NCBI RefSeq assembly: GCF_003259675.1
Contig: NZ_PZJG01000001.1
Location: forward strand, 558,001-622,000
Length of the DNA stretch: 64,000 bases
DNA from: Macrococcoides bohemicum
Lineage (GTDB): Bacteria; Bacillota; Bacilli; Staphylococcales; Staphylococcaceae
Direction: 5' to 3'
Below, piece after piece: positions 40,568 to 50,475 of the stretch. How positions within the stretch are numbered: position 1 is the stretch's first letter; every line of letters begins with the position of its first letter. The position numbers were made by a program, and so were the translations under genes. A model generated the notes under the pieces. That model saw only the letters and a program-made list of their open reading frames with translations, did not search any database and had not been told where the DNA came from.

Positions 40568-41188
40568 ATGTCGAGAGCGAGAAGAATTACTTTAATATTA
40601 ATCTTTAGTTTTATTTTTGGCGTAATAGCTTTTTTCCATGAATCAAGGGTAGGTAAGTGGATTGATAATGAAGTGTATGAATTTATATATTCTTCTGAAA
40701 GTTTTATTACAACTTCTATCATGCTCGGATTTACTAAAGTTGGTGAAGTCTGGGCAATGATAGCATTAAGTTTACTAGTAGTTGCATATCTTATGCTGAA
40801 AAAATTAAAGATAGAAGCATTATTCTTTGCACTATCTATGATTTTATCAGGAACACTCAATCCTTTATTAAAGAACATTTTCGATAGAGAACGACCAACT
40901 TTACTACGCTTAATCGATATTACTGGATTTAGCTTCCCGAGTGGTCATGCGATGGGTTCAACCGCATTTTTTGGAAGCCTGGCATACCTTTTTAGTAGAA
41001 GTGATAGTAAGTTAAAACCATATCTGATAGGTCTATGTGTGTTTACGATTATCATGATTTCTTCAAGTAGAGTGTATCTAGGTGTACATTATCCGACAGA
41101 TATCATTGCCGGAATTGTAGGTGGTATTATTTGTATTCTTTTATCTCAAACAATTTTGCATAAAGTAATTGACAATCGTTCTCAATAA
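40568..41188 (+). CDS. PAP2-family membrane phosphatase (PgpB-like)
   Basis: A 206-residue membrane phosphatase with about five to six helices. The acid phosphatase signature is complete: KNIFDRERP (motif 1), FSFPSGHAMGS (motif 2) and SSRVYLGVHYPTDIIAG (motif 3). Members act on phosphatidylglycerol phosphate or undecaprenyl pyrophosphate. The position directly after murG favours the latter, but S. aureus literature calls this neighbour pgpB. Its 3' end contains the -35 element of the downstream small RNA. Confidence 0.85.
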   Translation: MSRARRITLILIFSFIFGVIAFFHESRVGKWIDNEVYEFIYSSESFITTSIMLGFTKVGEVWAMIALSLLVVAYLMLKKLKIEALFFALSMILSGTLNPLLKNIFDRERPTLLRLIDITGFSFPSGHAMGSTAFFGSLAYLFSRSDSKLKPYLIGLCVFTIIMISSSRVYLGVHYPTDIIAGIVGGIICILLSQTILHKVIDNRSQ

Positions 41189-41217
41189 GTTATAATAGTT
41201 ATTGAAAATGATTCTCA
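41169..41217 (+). promoter_or_regulatory. Consensus promoter with two Fur-box-like sites
   Basis: TTGACA (41169-41174) and TATAAT (41191-41196) are spaced by 16 bases. TGACAATCGTTCTCA (41170-41184) covers the -35 and spacer. TGAAAATGATTCTCA (41203-41217) covers the expected transcription start. Both resemble the 7-1-7 Fur box TGATAATNATTATCA (11 and 12 of 14 defined positions by eye). Tight repression by Fur-iron is the natural reading. Confidence 0.75.
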
Positions 41218-41309
41218 ATTAAAGAGTTCCCCCTCTAGTAGATCATTTTCAATTAACCCCCAATATTTTGCCCATACACTCCTGACTTTGCCCAGTCAGG
41301 AGTTTTTTT
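41202..41309 (+). ncRNA. isrR: Fur-controlled small RNA, probable IsrR homologue
   Basis: A transcription unit of about 108 nt with its own consensus promoter and terminator, and no open frame with a ribosome site. The 5' part pairs (41201-41212 with 41242-41253, 12 bp), leaving five Cs (41229-41233) in the loop. A second run of five Cs lies at 41257-41261, then TTTGCCCA occurs twice (41267-41274 and in the terminator loop 41287-41294). C-rich motifs exposed to bind Shine-Dalgarno sequences are typical of staphylococcal sRNAs. S. aureus IsrR, a Fur-regulated sRNA with C-rich regions, lies between pgpB and arlR, matching this place. It is shorter than IsrR as I recall it. Confidence 0.7.
41278..41309 (+). 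terminator. Terminator of the small RNA
   Basis: A 10-bp perfect stem (ACTCCTGACT with AGTCAGGAGT) with a 6-base loop TTGCCC and seven T residues. Confidence 0.92.
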
Positions 41310-41408
41310 CTTGATTTTTATTTCTTTGTAAATTTTAATCATAAACATATGAATTTTCTTAATTTCTTGATATGATTTTGCTATATCATAGAAAAAGAAG
41401 GTGCCACA

Positions 41409-42008
41409 GTGACAATTAACGTATTTGAATCTGTCGTGTTAGAGAATGAAAGAATCAAATTAATACCGATGCAAATTGAACATGCAAAAGATCTTCATGA
41501 AATCAACCATGAATCAATTTGGAGTTATATGTTATTTAAAGCGACAGATATGGATTTAATGGAACAATGGGTCATTGACGCGGTGCATTTAAGAGAAAAG
41601 ATGAAATCTATTCCTTTTATCGTCGTAATGAAAGAAACGAATGAAGTAGTTGGTTCTACGCGAATAAAAGAGATAGATTATGATAATGATAGTTGTGAAA
41701 TTGGAACGACCTGGTTTGGTGTGAAAGCACAAAAAACTTATGTTAATACAGATAGTAAGTTTTTACTTTTGGAATTTTGCTTTGAAACATTAAATATGGT
41801 ACGTGTTCAAATTAGAGCAGATGAGCGCAATGAACGTTCTAATAGAGCAATAGAACGATTAGGTTTTCAAAAAGAAGGTGTTATCCGTAAAGAACGTAAT
41901 CTAGACGGTGTAAGAAGAAATTTAATTATTTATTCAATCATTGATGATGAATGGCCAGATGTGAAAGAAAATATTAAACAAATTCAGGAAAAATACAACA
42001 AAAAATAG
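41409..42008 (+). CDS. GNAT-family N-acetyltransferase (RimJ/RimL-like)
   Basis: A 199-residue acetyltransferase of the type that modifies ribosomal proteins or small molecules with acetyl-CoA. The fold is visible from ENERIKLIPMQ, VVGSTRIKEI, EIGTTWFGVKAQ and the final RSNRAIERLGFQKEGVIRKE. The start is GTG with AAGAAGGTG upstream. The exact substrate is unknown. It ends 18 bases before arlR, so it is probably co-transcribed with arlRS, separating that operon from the small RNA. Confidence 0.85.
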   Translation: MTINVFESVVLENERIKLIPMQIEHAKDLHEINHESIWSYMLFKATDMDLMEQWVIDAVHLREKMKSIPFIVVMKETNEVVGSTRIKEIDYDNDSCEIGTTWFGVKAQKTYVNTDSKFLLLEFCFETLNMVRVQIRADERNERSNRAIERLGFQKEGVIRKERNLDGVRRNLIIYSIIDDEWPDVKENIKQIQEKYNKK

Positions 42009-42026
42009 CTTTTAGGAGTTGGTTAT

Positions 42027-42707
42027 TTGCATCGTATTTTAATTATAGAAGATGAGGAAAATTTAGCACGTTTTATTCAATTAGAATTAATGCATGAGAG
42101 TTATGAAGTAGGTGTTGTTTATGATGGTGAAGCAGGTCTCGAAGAAGCAATCAAGAATGATTATGATTGTATACTTTTAGATTTGATGTTACCTAAAATT
42201 AATGGTCTGGAAGTTTGCAGGAAACTTAGAAAAGTGAAAGATACTCCAGTTATAATAATTACTGCAAAAGGAAACACTTACGATAAAGTCATTGGTTTAG
42301 ATTATGGTGCAGATGATTATATTGTTAAACCATTTGATATAGAAGAGTTGCTCGCACGAATAAGAGTAATCTTGCGTCGTCAACGGCAACCTAAGAAAGA
42401 GATTGTTGAAGAGAATATTTTACAAATTGATCAGATGAAGATCAATCTTGATGCATTCTCAGTTTCGATTGACGAAAAAGTACTTGAATTAACAAAGACT
42501 GAATTTGAATTGCTTAAGCTACTTGTAGAGAATAAAAAACTTGTACTGACAAGAGAGCAGATTCTGACAAGTGTCTGGGGCTATGAAAGTGAAGTTGAGA
42601 CAAATGTAGTTGATGTGTACATAAGATATTTAAGAAATAAATTAAAACCATTTCAATACCATAAGCTAATAGAAACTGTCCGTGGCGTAGGTTATGTTAT
42701 ACGATGA
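42027..42707 (+). CDS. arlR: Response regulator ArlR
   Basis: An OmpR-class regulator controlling autolysis, adhesion and virulence genes in staphylococci. The receiver domain has the acidic pair in IIEDEEN, phospho-acceptor [15 protein letters not shown] near residue 52, and [14 protein letters not shown]. The C-terminal winged helix has [11 protein letters not shown] and [12 protein letters not shown]. It is close to S. aureus ArlR. The start is TTG, preceded by TTAGGAG; the N-terminus aligns from this codon. arlS overlaps it by 4 bases. Confidence 0.93.
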   Translation: MHRILIIEDEENLARFIQLELMHESYEVGVVYDGEAGLEEAIKNDYDCILLDLMLPKINGLEVCRKLRKVKDTPVIIITAKGNTYDKVIGLDYGADDYIVKPFDIEELLARIRVILRRQRQPKKEIVEENILQIDQMKINLDAFSVSIDEKVLELTKTEFELLKLLVENKKLVLTREQILTSVWGYESEVETNVVDVYIRYLRNKLKPFQYHKLIETVRGVGYVIR

Positions 42708-44080
42708 AAACAAAAACACAATCATTACGCTCGAAATGGACTGTCTTAACAACGTCACTGACATTTATCATATTTATGATTTTTAGTTTATTTATAATAT
42801 TTTTAATCAGTACATACCAAAAAGAGCAGGAAGTAGAGGATTTAAGAAAAAGTGTCACAGATATTTCTAATCTGTTTGAAGAGAAAACAACAGGTGAAGT
42901 AACACAATCAGATATTTACCGTGCAATCAATAAAAATGAAAAAGTGTTTTTATATAATCTTGATGGAAATAGTATTTATGATGTCAGTACAAATTCAAGC
43001 TACGACTTTGATCTACCGGTAATAAAGACGAATGAACGCAGTCTTGTTCAGAAAAAAATTGGAGATAGACAATTTTTATTAATGTCAACGCCATTTCGTA
43101 ATGAACATTATAACGGCTATATTACTGTTGCACGTTCTCTGGATGATTACTTTAATGTTATGCAATTTCTTATATTATTGTGTAGTTTCTTTGGGCTTAC
43201 TGCATTATTTATGACAGCTTTAATCAGTTTTTTATTTTCTAATCAGATTACAAAGCCTATTCGTAGACTTTCTAGTAAGATGAATCAAATTAAAAGAGAT
43301 GGCTTTCAGAATAAACTGCAGGTCTCTACAAGCTACTATGAAACAGATGATATGATTGACACATTTAATGAGATGATGAGTCAGCTGGAATCAAGTTTTG
43401 AACAGCAGAAACAGTTTGTAGAAGATGCAAGTCATGAACTTCGAACACCACTCCAGATTATTAATGGTCATTTAAATCTTATCCAAAGATGGGGAAAAAA
43501 CAATCCCGAAATATTAGAAGAATCTCTCTCTATATCATTGGAGGAGATGAATCGTATTAATAAACTTGTTGAAGAGTTATTACTTTTATCGAAAGACTCA
43601 AATTTATTAGAGACAAAACAGATTGAAAATATTGATATCAATGCAGAAATTCAAGGTAGAATTCATTCAATACAACAACTAAAAGACGATTATATGTTTG
43701 AATATCATTCAACACATGAACAGATTAAGCTGAATATCAATCGGTTTCATTTTGAACAAATATTACTGATCTTTCTTGATAATGCGATGAAATATGATCA
43801 GATAAATAAACATATTGTGATTCGTACATCTTTGAAGAATAAATTAGTTCAGATTGAAATTATTGATAATGGAGAAGGTATTCCAAAAGAAGATATCCCG
43901 AATATATTTGATCGCTTTTATCGTGTTGATAAATCCAGAGCAAGAACAAAAGGTGGAAATGGTTTAGGTTTATCAATCGCTAAAAAGTTAATCGAAACAT
44001 ATAAAGGACAAGTGAAGATAGAAAGTGAAGTCAATCAATTTACAAAAGTTATAATACAATTTCCGATACGTTCAATATAA
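42704..44080 (+). CDS. arlS: Sensor histidine kinase ArlS
   Basis: Membrane sensor partner of ArlR. Two membrane helices (about residues 13-35 and 155-178) flank an extracellular domain. A HAMP linker follows, then the H-box [16 protein letters not shown] near residue 245, an N-box with [14 protein letters not shown], and G-boxes [10 protein letters not shown] and [14 protein letters not shown]. 458 residues, near the S. aureus length (451). It is translationally coupled to arlR. Confidence 0.93.
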   Translation: MKTKTQSLRSKWTVLTTSLTFIIFMIFSLFIIFLISTYQKEQEVEDLRKSVTDISNLFEEKTTGEVTQSDIYRAINKNEKVFLYNLDGNSIYDVSTNSSYDFDLPVIKTNERSLVQKKIGDRQFLLMSTPFRNEHYNGYITVARSLDDYFNVMQFLILLCSFFGLTALFMTALISFLFSNQITKPIRRLSSKMNQIKRDGFQNKLQVSTSYYETDDMIDTFNEMMSQLESSFEQQKQFVEDASHELRTPLQIINGHLNLIQRWGKNNPEILEESLSISLEEMNRINKLVEELLLLSKDSNLLETKQIENIDINAEIQGRIHSIQQLKDDYMFEYHSTHEQIKLNINRFHFEQILLIFLDNAMKYDQINKHIVIRTSLKNKLVQIEIIDNGEGIPKEDIPNIFDRFYRVDKSRARTKGGNGLGLSIAKKLIETYKGQVKIESEVNQFTKVIIQFPIRSI

Positions 44081-44136
44081 TTCACAAAGATATGTTTTTC
44101 CCCTTTAATTTCGTGCTTTGCTTTGTTAAAATAGCT

Positions 44137-44151
44137 ATGTAAACGTTTTAT
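44137..44151 (+). promoter_or_regulatory. cre-like site before odhA
   Basis: ATGTAAACGTTTTAT matches the catabolite-responsive element WTGNAANCGNWNNCW at all but one defined position. It lies just after a TAAAAT -10-like element (44127-44132) and about 24 bases before the odhA start, so CcpA binding would block transcription. Carbon repression of the TCA cycle is known in Bacillota; this site is a prediction. Confidence 0.45.
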
Positions 44152-44174
44152 TTAATTAAATGGAGGGTGGAACC

Positions 44175-46961
44175 ATGACAAAAGGTAAAAACCTAGATGA
44201 AGCACCACCTAGATTTGGAACGAACTTAGGTATTCTTTTAGAAATGTTCGATCAATATCTAGTGGATCCATCGTCGGTATCTGATGAGTTACAAGTTTTA
44301 TTTTCAAGTATTCAGGGGGGGCGACCAGCACTATCAGGGAATTTAAATAGTGTAGGTAATGCCGATACTGAGAAAGTTAAGCGTGTGTTAAAGTTAATTG
44401 ATAATATTAGATTGTATGGACATCTTACAGCTGATATCTATCCATTATACCGTCCACATAGAGAAAATTTACCAGCATTAACACTTGAGGATTTTAATCT
44501 GTCGGAAGATGATTTAAAATCTTTGCCAGCTGGACTAATATCTGAACGTTATGCGCAACAATTTGACAATGCTTTAGAAGCAATCAATCATTTACAAGCT
44601 GCTTATCAAAGTACAATAGGTTTTGAAATCTCGCATATAAATGATGCAAATGAACGTGAATGGTTAATTGAACAAATCGAATCACGTGAGCATCATCAAT
44701 TAAGTAAAGACGAAAAGATTAATCTATTAAAAAGTCTTGCACACGTAGAGGGCTTCGAAAAATATATTCATAAAAATTTCGTAGGAGCAAAACGTTTCTC
44801 AATTGAAGGTGTAGATGCTTTAGTACCAATGTTAGAGAATGTATTGCGTATTGCAAATAAAGAAAACATCAGAAACATTGAAATTGGTATGGCTCACCGT
44901 GGGCGATTAAATGTCTTGACACACATTTTAGAAAAGCCATACGAAATGATGTTATCTGAATTTATGCATACTGATCCTCTGAAATTCTTACCTGAAGATG
45001 GTTCGCTTGTTGTAACAAAGGGTTGGACGAATGATGTTAAATACCATTTAGGTGGTAAGAAGACAACAACGAAGTACGGTAATGAGCAAGTCGTTTCGCT
45101 TGCGAACAACCCATCTCACTTAGAAATTGTTGCACCAGTCGTTTTAGGTAAGACACGTGCAGTTCAGGAAGTAACGACTGACGTGAATAAACCAGAACAG
45201 GATTTCAATAAAGCATTAGCAGTATTAATTCATGGAGATGCAGCATTTCCTGGGCAAGGTATTAACTTTGAGAGTATGAATTTAAGCAATTTAGATGGTT
45301 ACTCTGTTGGTGGTTCGCTGCATATTATTACAAATAACCGTGTAGGATTTACAACTGAGCCATATGATTCAAGATCTACTACGTATGCAACTGACGTTGC
45401 CAAAGGTTATGACTTACCGATTATTCATGTCAATGCTGATGATGTTGAAGCTTGTATGGAAGCGATTCAACTTGCAATGGCTTTCCGTCAAAAATTTCAC
45501 AAAGATTTCGTAATTGATTTAGTAGGTTATCGTCGTTACGGTCATAATGAAATGGATGAACCAACGATTACGAACCCAATGTTATATAAAGAAGTAAAAG
45601 GACATCCAAGTATTGAAATTAAATACGGTAAAGAGCTTGTAGCAGAAGGTGTTATTACTGAAGATGAAATGAATGCAATTTTTGATGGTGTTACTGCTGA
45701 AATGCGTACTGCACATGATAAAATTGATAAGAGTACGAAAAATAATGACAGTGAAATGCTTGCACCTGTTGAAGTGACAGAAGGTTATGAAAGTGTGGAA
45801 ACAGGTGTTTCATCTGATCGTTTGAGAAAACTAAATGAAGAAATGTTAAGTACTCCAGAGACATTTACAGTATTCAATAAGCTTCAAAAAATTCTTGAGC
45901 GTCGAAATGATCCGTTTACTAAAGATGGATTAATTGACTGGGGCCATGCTGAACTTTTAGCTTATGGAACAATCATTCAAGACGGAAAACCTGTAAGACA
46001 TACGGGTCAGGATGCGGAGCGAGGAACATTTGCACATCGTCATGCGGTATTAAATGATGAAAATAATGGAGATAAGTATGTACCTTTGCAACACATTTCT
46101 GACGCAAAAGCATCTTTTGATATTCATAATTCTCCGTTATCAGAAGCTGCTGTTGTAGGTTTTGAATATGGCTACAATTTAGAAAATAATGATGCATTAG
46201 CAGTATGGGAAGCTCAGTATGGAGATTTTGCTAATATGGCACAAATGATTTTTGATAATTTTGTATCAAGTGCAAATGCTAAATGGGGAGAACGCAGTGG
46301 GTTAACCTTACTGCTTCCTCACGCATATGAAGGTCAAGGTCCGGAACACTCTTCTGCACGTTTAGAGCGTTTCTTACAGCTTGCCGGTGAAAATAACTGG
46401 ACGGTAGCGAATGTGACTTCAACAGCAAACTATTTCCACTTATTACGTCGTCAGGCACATTATTTAAATACGTTACAGATGCGACCACTTGTATTAATGA
46501 GTCCAAAGAGCTTATTACGAAATAACTTTGTAGCAGATACGGTTGATAAGTTTACTGAAGGAAGCTTTAAACCTATTATTTCTGAAAGTTATAAAAAGAC
46601 GAAAGTTAAGAAGTTGTTAATTGCAAGTGGAAAAGTCGCTATTGACTTATACACTGAATTGCAGAAAAATCCAAATGATACAATTCATTTAATTCGATTA
46701 GAACAATTGTATCCATTACCAAAGGATGAAATTCAAGCAATTATAAACGATTTACGTGGTTTAACTGAAATCGGATTTGTTCAGGAAGAACCTGAAAATC
46801 AAGGTGCGTGGCAATATGTTTATCCAGAATTACTGGATATGGCGCGAGGTATTGACGTTAAGTATTATGGTCGTGTACGTCGTGCTGCACCATCTGAAGG
46901 CGATAATGAGATTCATAAACTTGTTCAAACAAAAATCATCAATGAAGCTTTAAACTTATAA
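44175..46961 (+). CDS. odhA: 2-oxoglutarate dehydrogenase E1 component
   Basis: Thiamine-pyrophosphate decarboxylase of the 2-oxoglutarate dehydrogenase complex in the TCA cycle. It is 928 residues. Motifs include the TPP-binding region [10 protein letters not shown] near residue 353, [13 protein letters not shown] near 455, and the pyrimidine-part residues [22 protein letters not shown] near 715. The ATG at 44175 is preceded by GGAGGGTGG. odhB follows after 14 bases, giving an E1-E2 operon; E3 must be encoded elsewhere. Confidence 0.95.
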   Translation: MTKGKNLDEAPPRFGTNLGILLEMFDQYLVDPSSVSDELQVLFSSIQGGRPALSGNLNSVGNADTEKVKRVLKLIDNIRLYGHLTADIYPLYRPHRENLPALTLEDFNLSEDDLKSLPAGLISERYAQQFDNALEAINHLQAAYQSTIGFEISHINDANEREWLIEQIESREHHQLSKDEKINLLKSLAHVEGFEKYIHKNFVGAKRFSIEGVDALVPMLENVLRIANKENIRNIEIGMAHRGRLNVLTHILEKPYEMMLSEFMHTDPLKFLPEDGSLVVTKGWTNDVKYHLGGKKTTTKYGNEQVVSLANNPSHLEIVAPVVLGKTRAVQEVTTDVNKPEQDFNKALAVLIHGDAAFPGQGINFESMNLSNLDGYSVGGSLHIITNNRVGFTTEPYDSRSTTYATDVAKGYDLPIIHVNADDVEACMEAIQLAMAFRQKFHKDFVIDLVGYRRYGHNEMDEPTITNPMLYKEVKGHPSIEIKYGKELVAEGVITEDEMNAIFDGVTAEMRTAHDKIDKSTKNNDSEMLAPVEVTEGYESVETGVSSDRLRKLNEEMLSTPETFTVFNKLQKILERRNDPFTKDGLIDWGHAELLAYGTIIQDGKPVRHTGQDAERGTFAHRHAVLNDENNGDKYVPLQHISDAKASFDIHNSPLSEAAVVGFEYGYNLENNDALAVWEAQYGDFANMAQMIFDNFVSSANAKWGERSGLTLLLPHAYEGQGPEHSSARLERFLQLAGENNWTVANVTSTANYFHLLRRQAHYLNTLQMRPLVLMSPKSLLRNNFVADTVDKFTEGSFKPIISESYKKTKVKKLLIASGKVAIDLYTELQKNPNDTIHLIRLEQLYPLPKDEIQAIINDLRGLTEIGFVQEEPENQGAWQYVYPELLDMARGIDVKYYGRVRRAAPSEGDNEIHKLVQTKIINEALNL

Positions 46962-46975
46962 GGGGGAAAATAAAA

Positions 46976-48253
46976 GTGGCAGAAATCAGAGTTCCAGAAT
47001 TAGCAGAATCTATTACAGAAGGTACGATATCAACTTGGTTTAAACAAGTTGGAGATACAGTTGAAAAAGGCGAAAACATCGTTGAACTTGAAACAGATAA
47101 AGTTAACGTAGAAGTTATTTCTGAAGAAGCAGGCGTTATAACAGAAATAAAAGCACAAGAAGGAGATACAGTTGAAGTTGGATCAGTCATCGCAACTGTT
47201 GGTGAAGGTGGGGCAACATCAGCACCAGCAGAAAATAGATCACCTGAAGCTGCTCCAGCAACTTCTGAAAAAACAGAAGCAGCTGTAAATTCAGCTGAAA
47301 CTTCAAAAAACGCTCCAGAATCACCTGAAGCTGTAACAACAAATGAAAAAAGCGGACGAATTGTAGCAACGCCGTCTGCCAGAAAGTATGCGCGTGAACA
47401 TGGTATTGATTTAGCTTCAATTAATCCTCGCGACCCTAAAGGATTAATCAGAAGTCATGATGTACAGAATGCAGTTAATGTACCTGTGCAAGCTGAAAAA
47501 CCAGCAGCTCCAGCACAGGAAAAACCTGCAAAACCTGAGAATCCTGCAAAACCTGTAATTCGTGAAAAAATGAGTCGCAGAAGAAAAACAATTGCTAATA
47601 AATTATTAGAAGTTTCTCAGAATACTGCAATGCTTACTACGTTTAACGAAATCGATATGACAAATGTTATGGATTTACGTAAACGTAAAAAAGATGCATT
47701 CCAGGAAAATCACGACGGTACACGTTTAGGTTTCATGTCATTCTTTACAAAAGCTGTTGTAGCAGCACTTAAAAAATATCCTGCTGTTAATGCTGAAATT
47801 GATGGAGACGATTTAATCTTAAAACAATTCTATGATATCGGTGTAGCTGTATCTACTGACGAAGGTTTAGTAGTACCTGTTGTACGTGATTGTGATAAGA
47901 AGAACTTTGCTGAAATCGAAGGTTCTATCTATGATTTAGCAATTAAAGCACGCGATAAAAAATTAGGTCTTGATGATATGATGGGTGGTTCATTTACAAT
48001 CACTAACGGTGGTGTATTCGGTTCATTAATGTCTACACCTATTATCAATGGTACGCAAGCTGCTATTTTAGGTATGCACTCAATTGTGACGCGTCCAGTT
48101 GCAATTGATAAAGAACGCATGGAAAATCGTCCGATGATGTATGTCGCATTAAGTTATGATCACAGAATTATCGATGGTAAAGAAGCTGTAGGTTTCTTGA
48201 AAACTGTTAAAGAATTAATCGAAAATCCTGAAGATTTATTGTTAGAAAGCTAA
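46976..48253 (+). CDS. odhB: Dihydrolipoamide succinyltransferase (E2 of 2-oxoglutarate dehydrogenase)
   Basis: Core transferase of the complex. The lipoyl domain carries the lipoylated Lys42 in [12 protein letters not shown] Pro/Ala-rich linker follows, then a peripheral subunit-binding domain ([15 protein letters not shown] near residue 130), a second linker with Ala-Pro repeats (residues 170-195), and the catalytic domain ending in the active-site stretch [16 protein letters not shown]. It is 425 residues and starts with GTG after AAGGGGGAA. A strong terminator follows. Confidence 0.95.
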   Translation: MAEIRVPELAESITEGTISTWFKQVGDTVEKGENIVELETDKVNVEVISEEAGVITEIKAQEGDTVEVGSVIATVGEGGATSAPAENRSPEAAPATSEKTEAAVNSAETSKNAPESPEAVTTNEKSGRIVATPSARKYAREHGIDLASINPRDPKGLIRSHDVQNAVNVPVQAEKPAAPAQEKPAKPENPAKPVIREKMSRRRKTIANKLLEVSQNTAMLTTFNEIDMTNVMDLRKRKKDAFQENHDGTRLGFMSFFTKAVVAALKKYPAVNAEIDGDDLILKQFYDIGVAVSTDEGLVVPVVRDCDKKNFAEIEGSIYDLAIKARDKKLGLDDMMGGSFTITNGGVFGSLMSTPIINGTQAAILGMHSIVTRPVAIDKERMENRPMMYVALSYDHRIIDGKEAVGFLKTVKELIENPEDLLLES

Positions 48254-48272
48254 TTTATTATAAATAATTTAC

Positions 48273-48319
48273 CCAGTAACTTATACACGTTATAATAAGT
48301 ATAAGTTACTGGTTTTTTT
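48273..48319 (+). terminator. Terminator after odhAB
   Basis: A 14-bp perfect stem (48273-48286 with 48299-48312) followed by seven T residues. Confidence 0.9.
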
Positions 48320-48337
48320 ATATTTGGAGGGGAAATG

Positions 48338-49297
48338 ATGGATTTATTAGGATTACATCACGTCACTGCAATTACGAGTGATGCACAAAAGTGTTATGAC
48401 TTTTATCATAATGTTCTAGGACTAAAGCTTGTTAAAAAGACAGTTAATCAAGATGCAATTGATACATATCATCTGTTTTTTGCTGATAATGAAGGTAGTC
48501 CCGGTACAGATGTGACTTTCTTTGATTTTAAAGATGCACCAAAGCATGTAGGTGGTGCAAATGATATATTCGCATTTACTTTACGCGTACCCACAGATTA
48601 TAGTCTTTACTATTTCAAACAGCGTTTTGATGAAATGCATATTAAATATGATACTGTCATTAAGTTAAATGGTAAATATGCTTTACCTTTCTATGATTTC
48701 GATGATCGTCTAATATATTTGATTTCTGATGAATTGAATAGTGGTATTCCATTGGGGAAACCAAATCCAGATAGTCCTGTAGAAAGTGTTCATCAGATAT
48801 TAGGGTTGGGACCAGTATTACTTGCTGTAGAACACACGCTTGTTACAGCATCAGTTCTCACTCAAATATTAGGGATGAAACGAATCGATGAATATGAACA
48901 TAAAGATTCATTAGACGCTGTTCACGTATTTACAATGGGTGATGGTGGTAACGGTGGAGAAGTACATCTTTTAAAACGTACTGGCCATTCTCAACAAGGT
49001 TACGGCGGTGTACATCATGTCGCGTTTAGATTAAGTGATGAGTTAAAATTACAAGCGGCATTAAATAAATTGAATACAGGTAATATTCCTAACTCAGGGC
49101 TTGTTGATCGATTTTATTTTAAATCTTTATATTTTAGAGATATTTCAGGAATATTATTTGAACTTGCAACGGATGGGCCTGGATTTTCATCTGATGAACC
49201 AATTGATGCTTTAGGGGAATGTTTGAGTTTACCACCATTTTTAGAAGCACGTCGAAATGAAATTGAAAGTGCATTAAAACCAATACAAACAAAATAA
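48338..49297 (+). CDS. mhqO: Ring-cleaving dioxygenase of the vicinal oxygen chelate family (MhqO/CatE-like)
   Basis: A 319-residue two-repeat VOC protein. The N-terminal repeat opens with LLGLHHVTAIT, and the second has HHVAF near residue 228 and an FELAT Glu near 270, giving the His/His/Glu metal set. The family members MhqO/MhqE open hydroquinone or catechol rings and protect against quinones. Two ATGs are adjacent; the second gives a better distance from GGAGGGG. The following small gene is 18 bases away. The substrate is inferred. Confidence 0.82.
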   Translation: MDLLGLHHVTAITSDAQKCYDFYHNVLGLKLVKKTVNQDAIDTYHLFFADNEGSPGTDVTFFDFKDAPKHVGGANDIFAFTLRVPTDYSLYYFKQRFDEMHIKYDTVIKLNGKYALPFYDFDDRLIYLISDELNSGIPLGKPNPDSPVESVHQILGLGPVLLAVEHTLVTASVLTQILGMKRIDEYEHKDSLDAVHVFTMGDGGNGGEVHLLKRTGHSQQGYGGVHHVAFRLSDELKLQAALNKLNTGNIPNSGLVDRFYFKSLYFRDISGILFELATDGPGFSSDEPIDALGECLSLPPFLEARRNEIESALKPIQTK

Positions 49298-49315
49298 AGA
49301 TATGGAGTTGTTAAT

Positions 49316-49519
49316 ATGTTACATGAAGAATGGCAAGATAAGGCAGCAATTAAACAGGTAAAAGTAATTAATGTTGATGCTAAAAAGTATAAAGTGAGCG
49401 ATATGCTTACTGTCGGTCAAGTATATGATGTTGTAAATGAAACTGAAGAATATTATCAGATACGAGACAACAGTGGCAAAGTTGGCGGATACTATAAAGA
49501 ATATTTTGAAGAAGTTTAA
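49316..49519 (+). CDS. Small conserved protein (DUF6501-like)
   Basis: A 67-residue soluble protein, beta-rich, with the ending NSGKVGGYYKEYFEE and a start reading MLHEEWQDKAAIKQVK. It resembles a small SH3-like family found in Bacillus and Staphylococcus (DUF6501, as I remember it). Function unknown. It follows the dioxygenase gene closely and a terminator ends the unit. Confidence 0.65.
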   Translation: MLHEEWQDKAAIKQVKVINVDAKKYKVSDMLTVGQVYDVVNETEEYYQIRDNSGKVGGYYKEYFEEV

Positions 49520-49548
49520 AAATATTATTAGTACAGATTATAACTTCA

Positions 49549-49577
49549 GAAAAAGTATTATATTTATAATACTTTTT
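49549..49577 (+). terminator. Terminator after the DUF6501-like gene
   Basis: An 11-bp inverted repeat (49550-49560 with 49567-49577), with its T-rich right arm acting as the tail. Confidence 0.7.
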
Positions 49578-49626
49578 GTGACAAAATCGTCAAAACAGTT
49601 TATAACAAAACATTAGTACAATCATG

Positions 49627-49676
49627 TATAATATAGTTAATCAATAAAGAGGCATCTCATTGCCTCTTTTTATTTT
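49627..49676 (+). promoter_or_regulatory. Promoter -10 followed by a leader terminator before moxR
   Basis: A perfect TATAAT (49627-49632, weak -35) is followed within 15 bases by a 9-bp hairpin AAAGAGGCA/TGCCTCTTT (49646-49669) with a T-rich tail, all before the moxR ribosome site. Transcripts from this promoter would meet a terminator at once. It may attenuate expression of the moxR-VWA pair, or simply end an upstream transcript. Confidence 0.45.
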
Positions 49677-49692
49677 GAAAGGGAGTACAATC

Positions 49693-50475
49693 ATGCAAAA
49701 ATATCAAAATAGTGACGTAACCATTTACGAGGACGCACTTGCAATGCTAAATTTACGTAAAAATGTACTATTAAAGGGTCCAACTGGATCAGGTAAAACG
49801 AAATTAGCAGAAACATTGAGTGTCGATATGGACCAGAAGATGAATAGTATTAACTGTTCAGTAGATTTAGATGCAGAGAGTTTATTAGGATATAAAACAA
49901 TTGAAAATATCAAAGGTGAATCTAGAATTGTATTCGTTGATGGACCAGTTATTGAAGCAATGCGTGAAGGTAACATATTATACATTGATGAAATTAATAT
50001 GGCTAAACCAGAAACGTTACCTATTTTAAACGGTGTGCTTGATTTTCGTAGAACAATAACGAATCCGTTTACTGGAGAAGTGATTAAAGCACATGATAAT
50101 TTTAAAGTAATTGCAGCGATAAATGTTGGTTATGTAGGTACATTACCAATGAACGAAGCATTAAAAAATAGATTTGTTGTATTAGATTTACACTATATTA
50201 GTGGTGATGTCTTAAAACAAGTAATATTAGAACAAACCACATTACAAGATACAAAGATAATTGATCAGATTATAAAATTTAATCAGGATTTAGTAACGAT
50301 GGCGAGTCAAGGTCAAATTAGTGAAGAAGCAAGTTCAGTTCGTGCTTTACTTGATTTCTGTGATTTAATACAAGCGATGCCTATAGAACGTGCAGCGAAA
50401 CGTGCGATCATTGATAAGTTGGATGATGAGCGTGAACAAAATGCAATCATTAATGCGATGGAACTGAATTTTTAA
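49693..50475 (+). CDS. MoxR-family AAA+ ATPase
   Basis: A 260-residue AAA+ ATPase of the MoxR/CbbQ/NorQ group, expected to work as a chaperone that remodels or metallates a partner with the VWA protein encoded next. The Walker A motif is [12 protein letters not shown] near residue 27, Walker [11 protein letters not shown] near 90, and the sensor region [12 protein letters not shown] near 133. The ATG follows AAAGGGAG; the frame upstream of it runs through the leader hairpin. The next gene overlaps its stop codon by one base. Confidence 0.85.
   Translation: MQKYQNSDVTIYEDALAMLNLRKNVLLKGPTGSGKTKLAETLSVDMDQKMNSINCSVDLDAESLLGYKTIENIKGESRIVFVDGPVIEAMREGNILYIDEINMAKPETLPILNGVLDFRRTITNPFTGEVIKAHDNFKVIAAINVGYVGTLPMNEALKNRFVVLDLHYISGDVLKQVILEQTTLQDTKIIDQIIKFNQDLVTMASQGQISEEASSVRALLDFCDLIQAMPIERAAKRAIIDKLDDEREQNAIINAMELNF

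Noticed and set aside
41310-41408. A further operator (TGATAT/ATATCA) before the GNAT gene
   Set aside because: Only six bases per arm in a very AT-rich stretch; likely chance.
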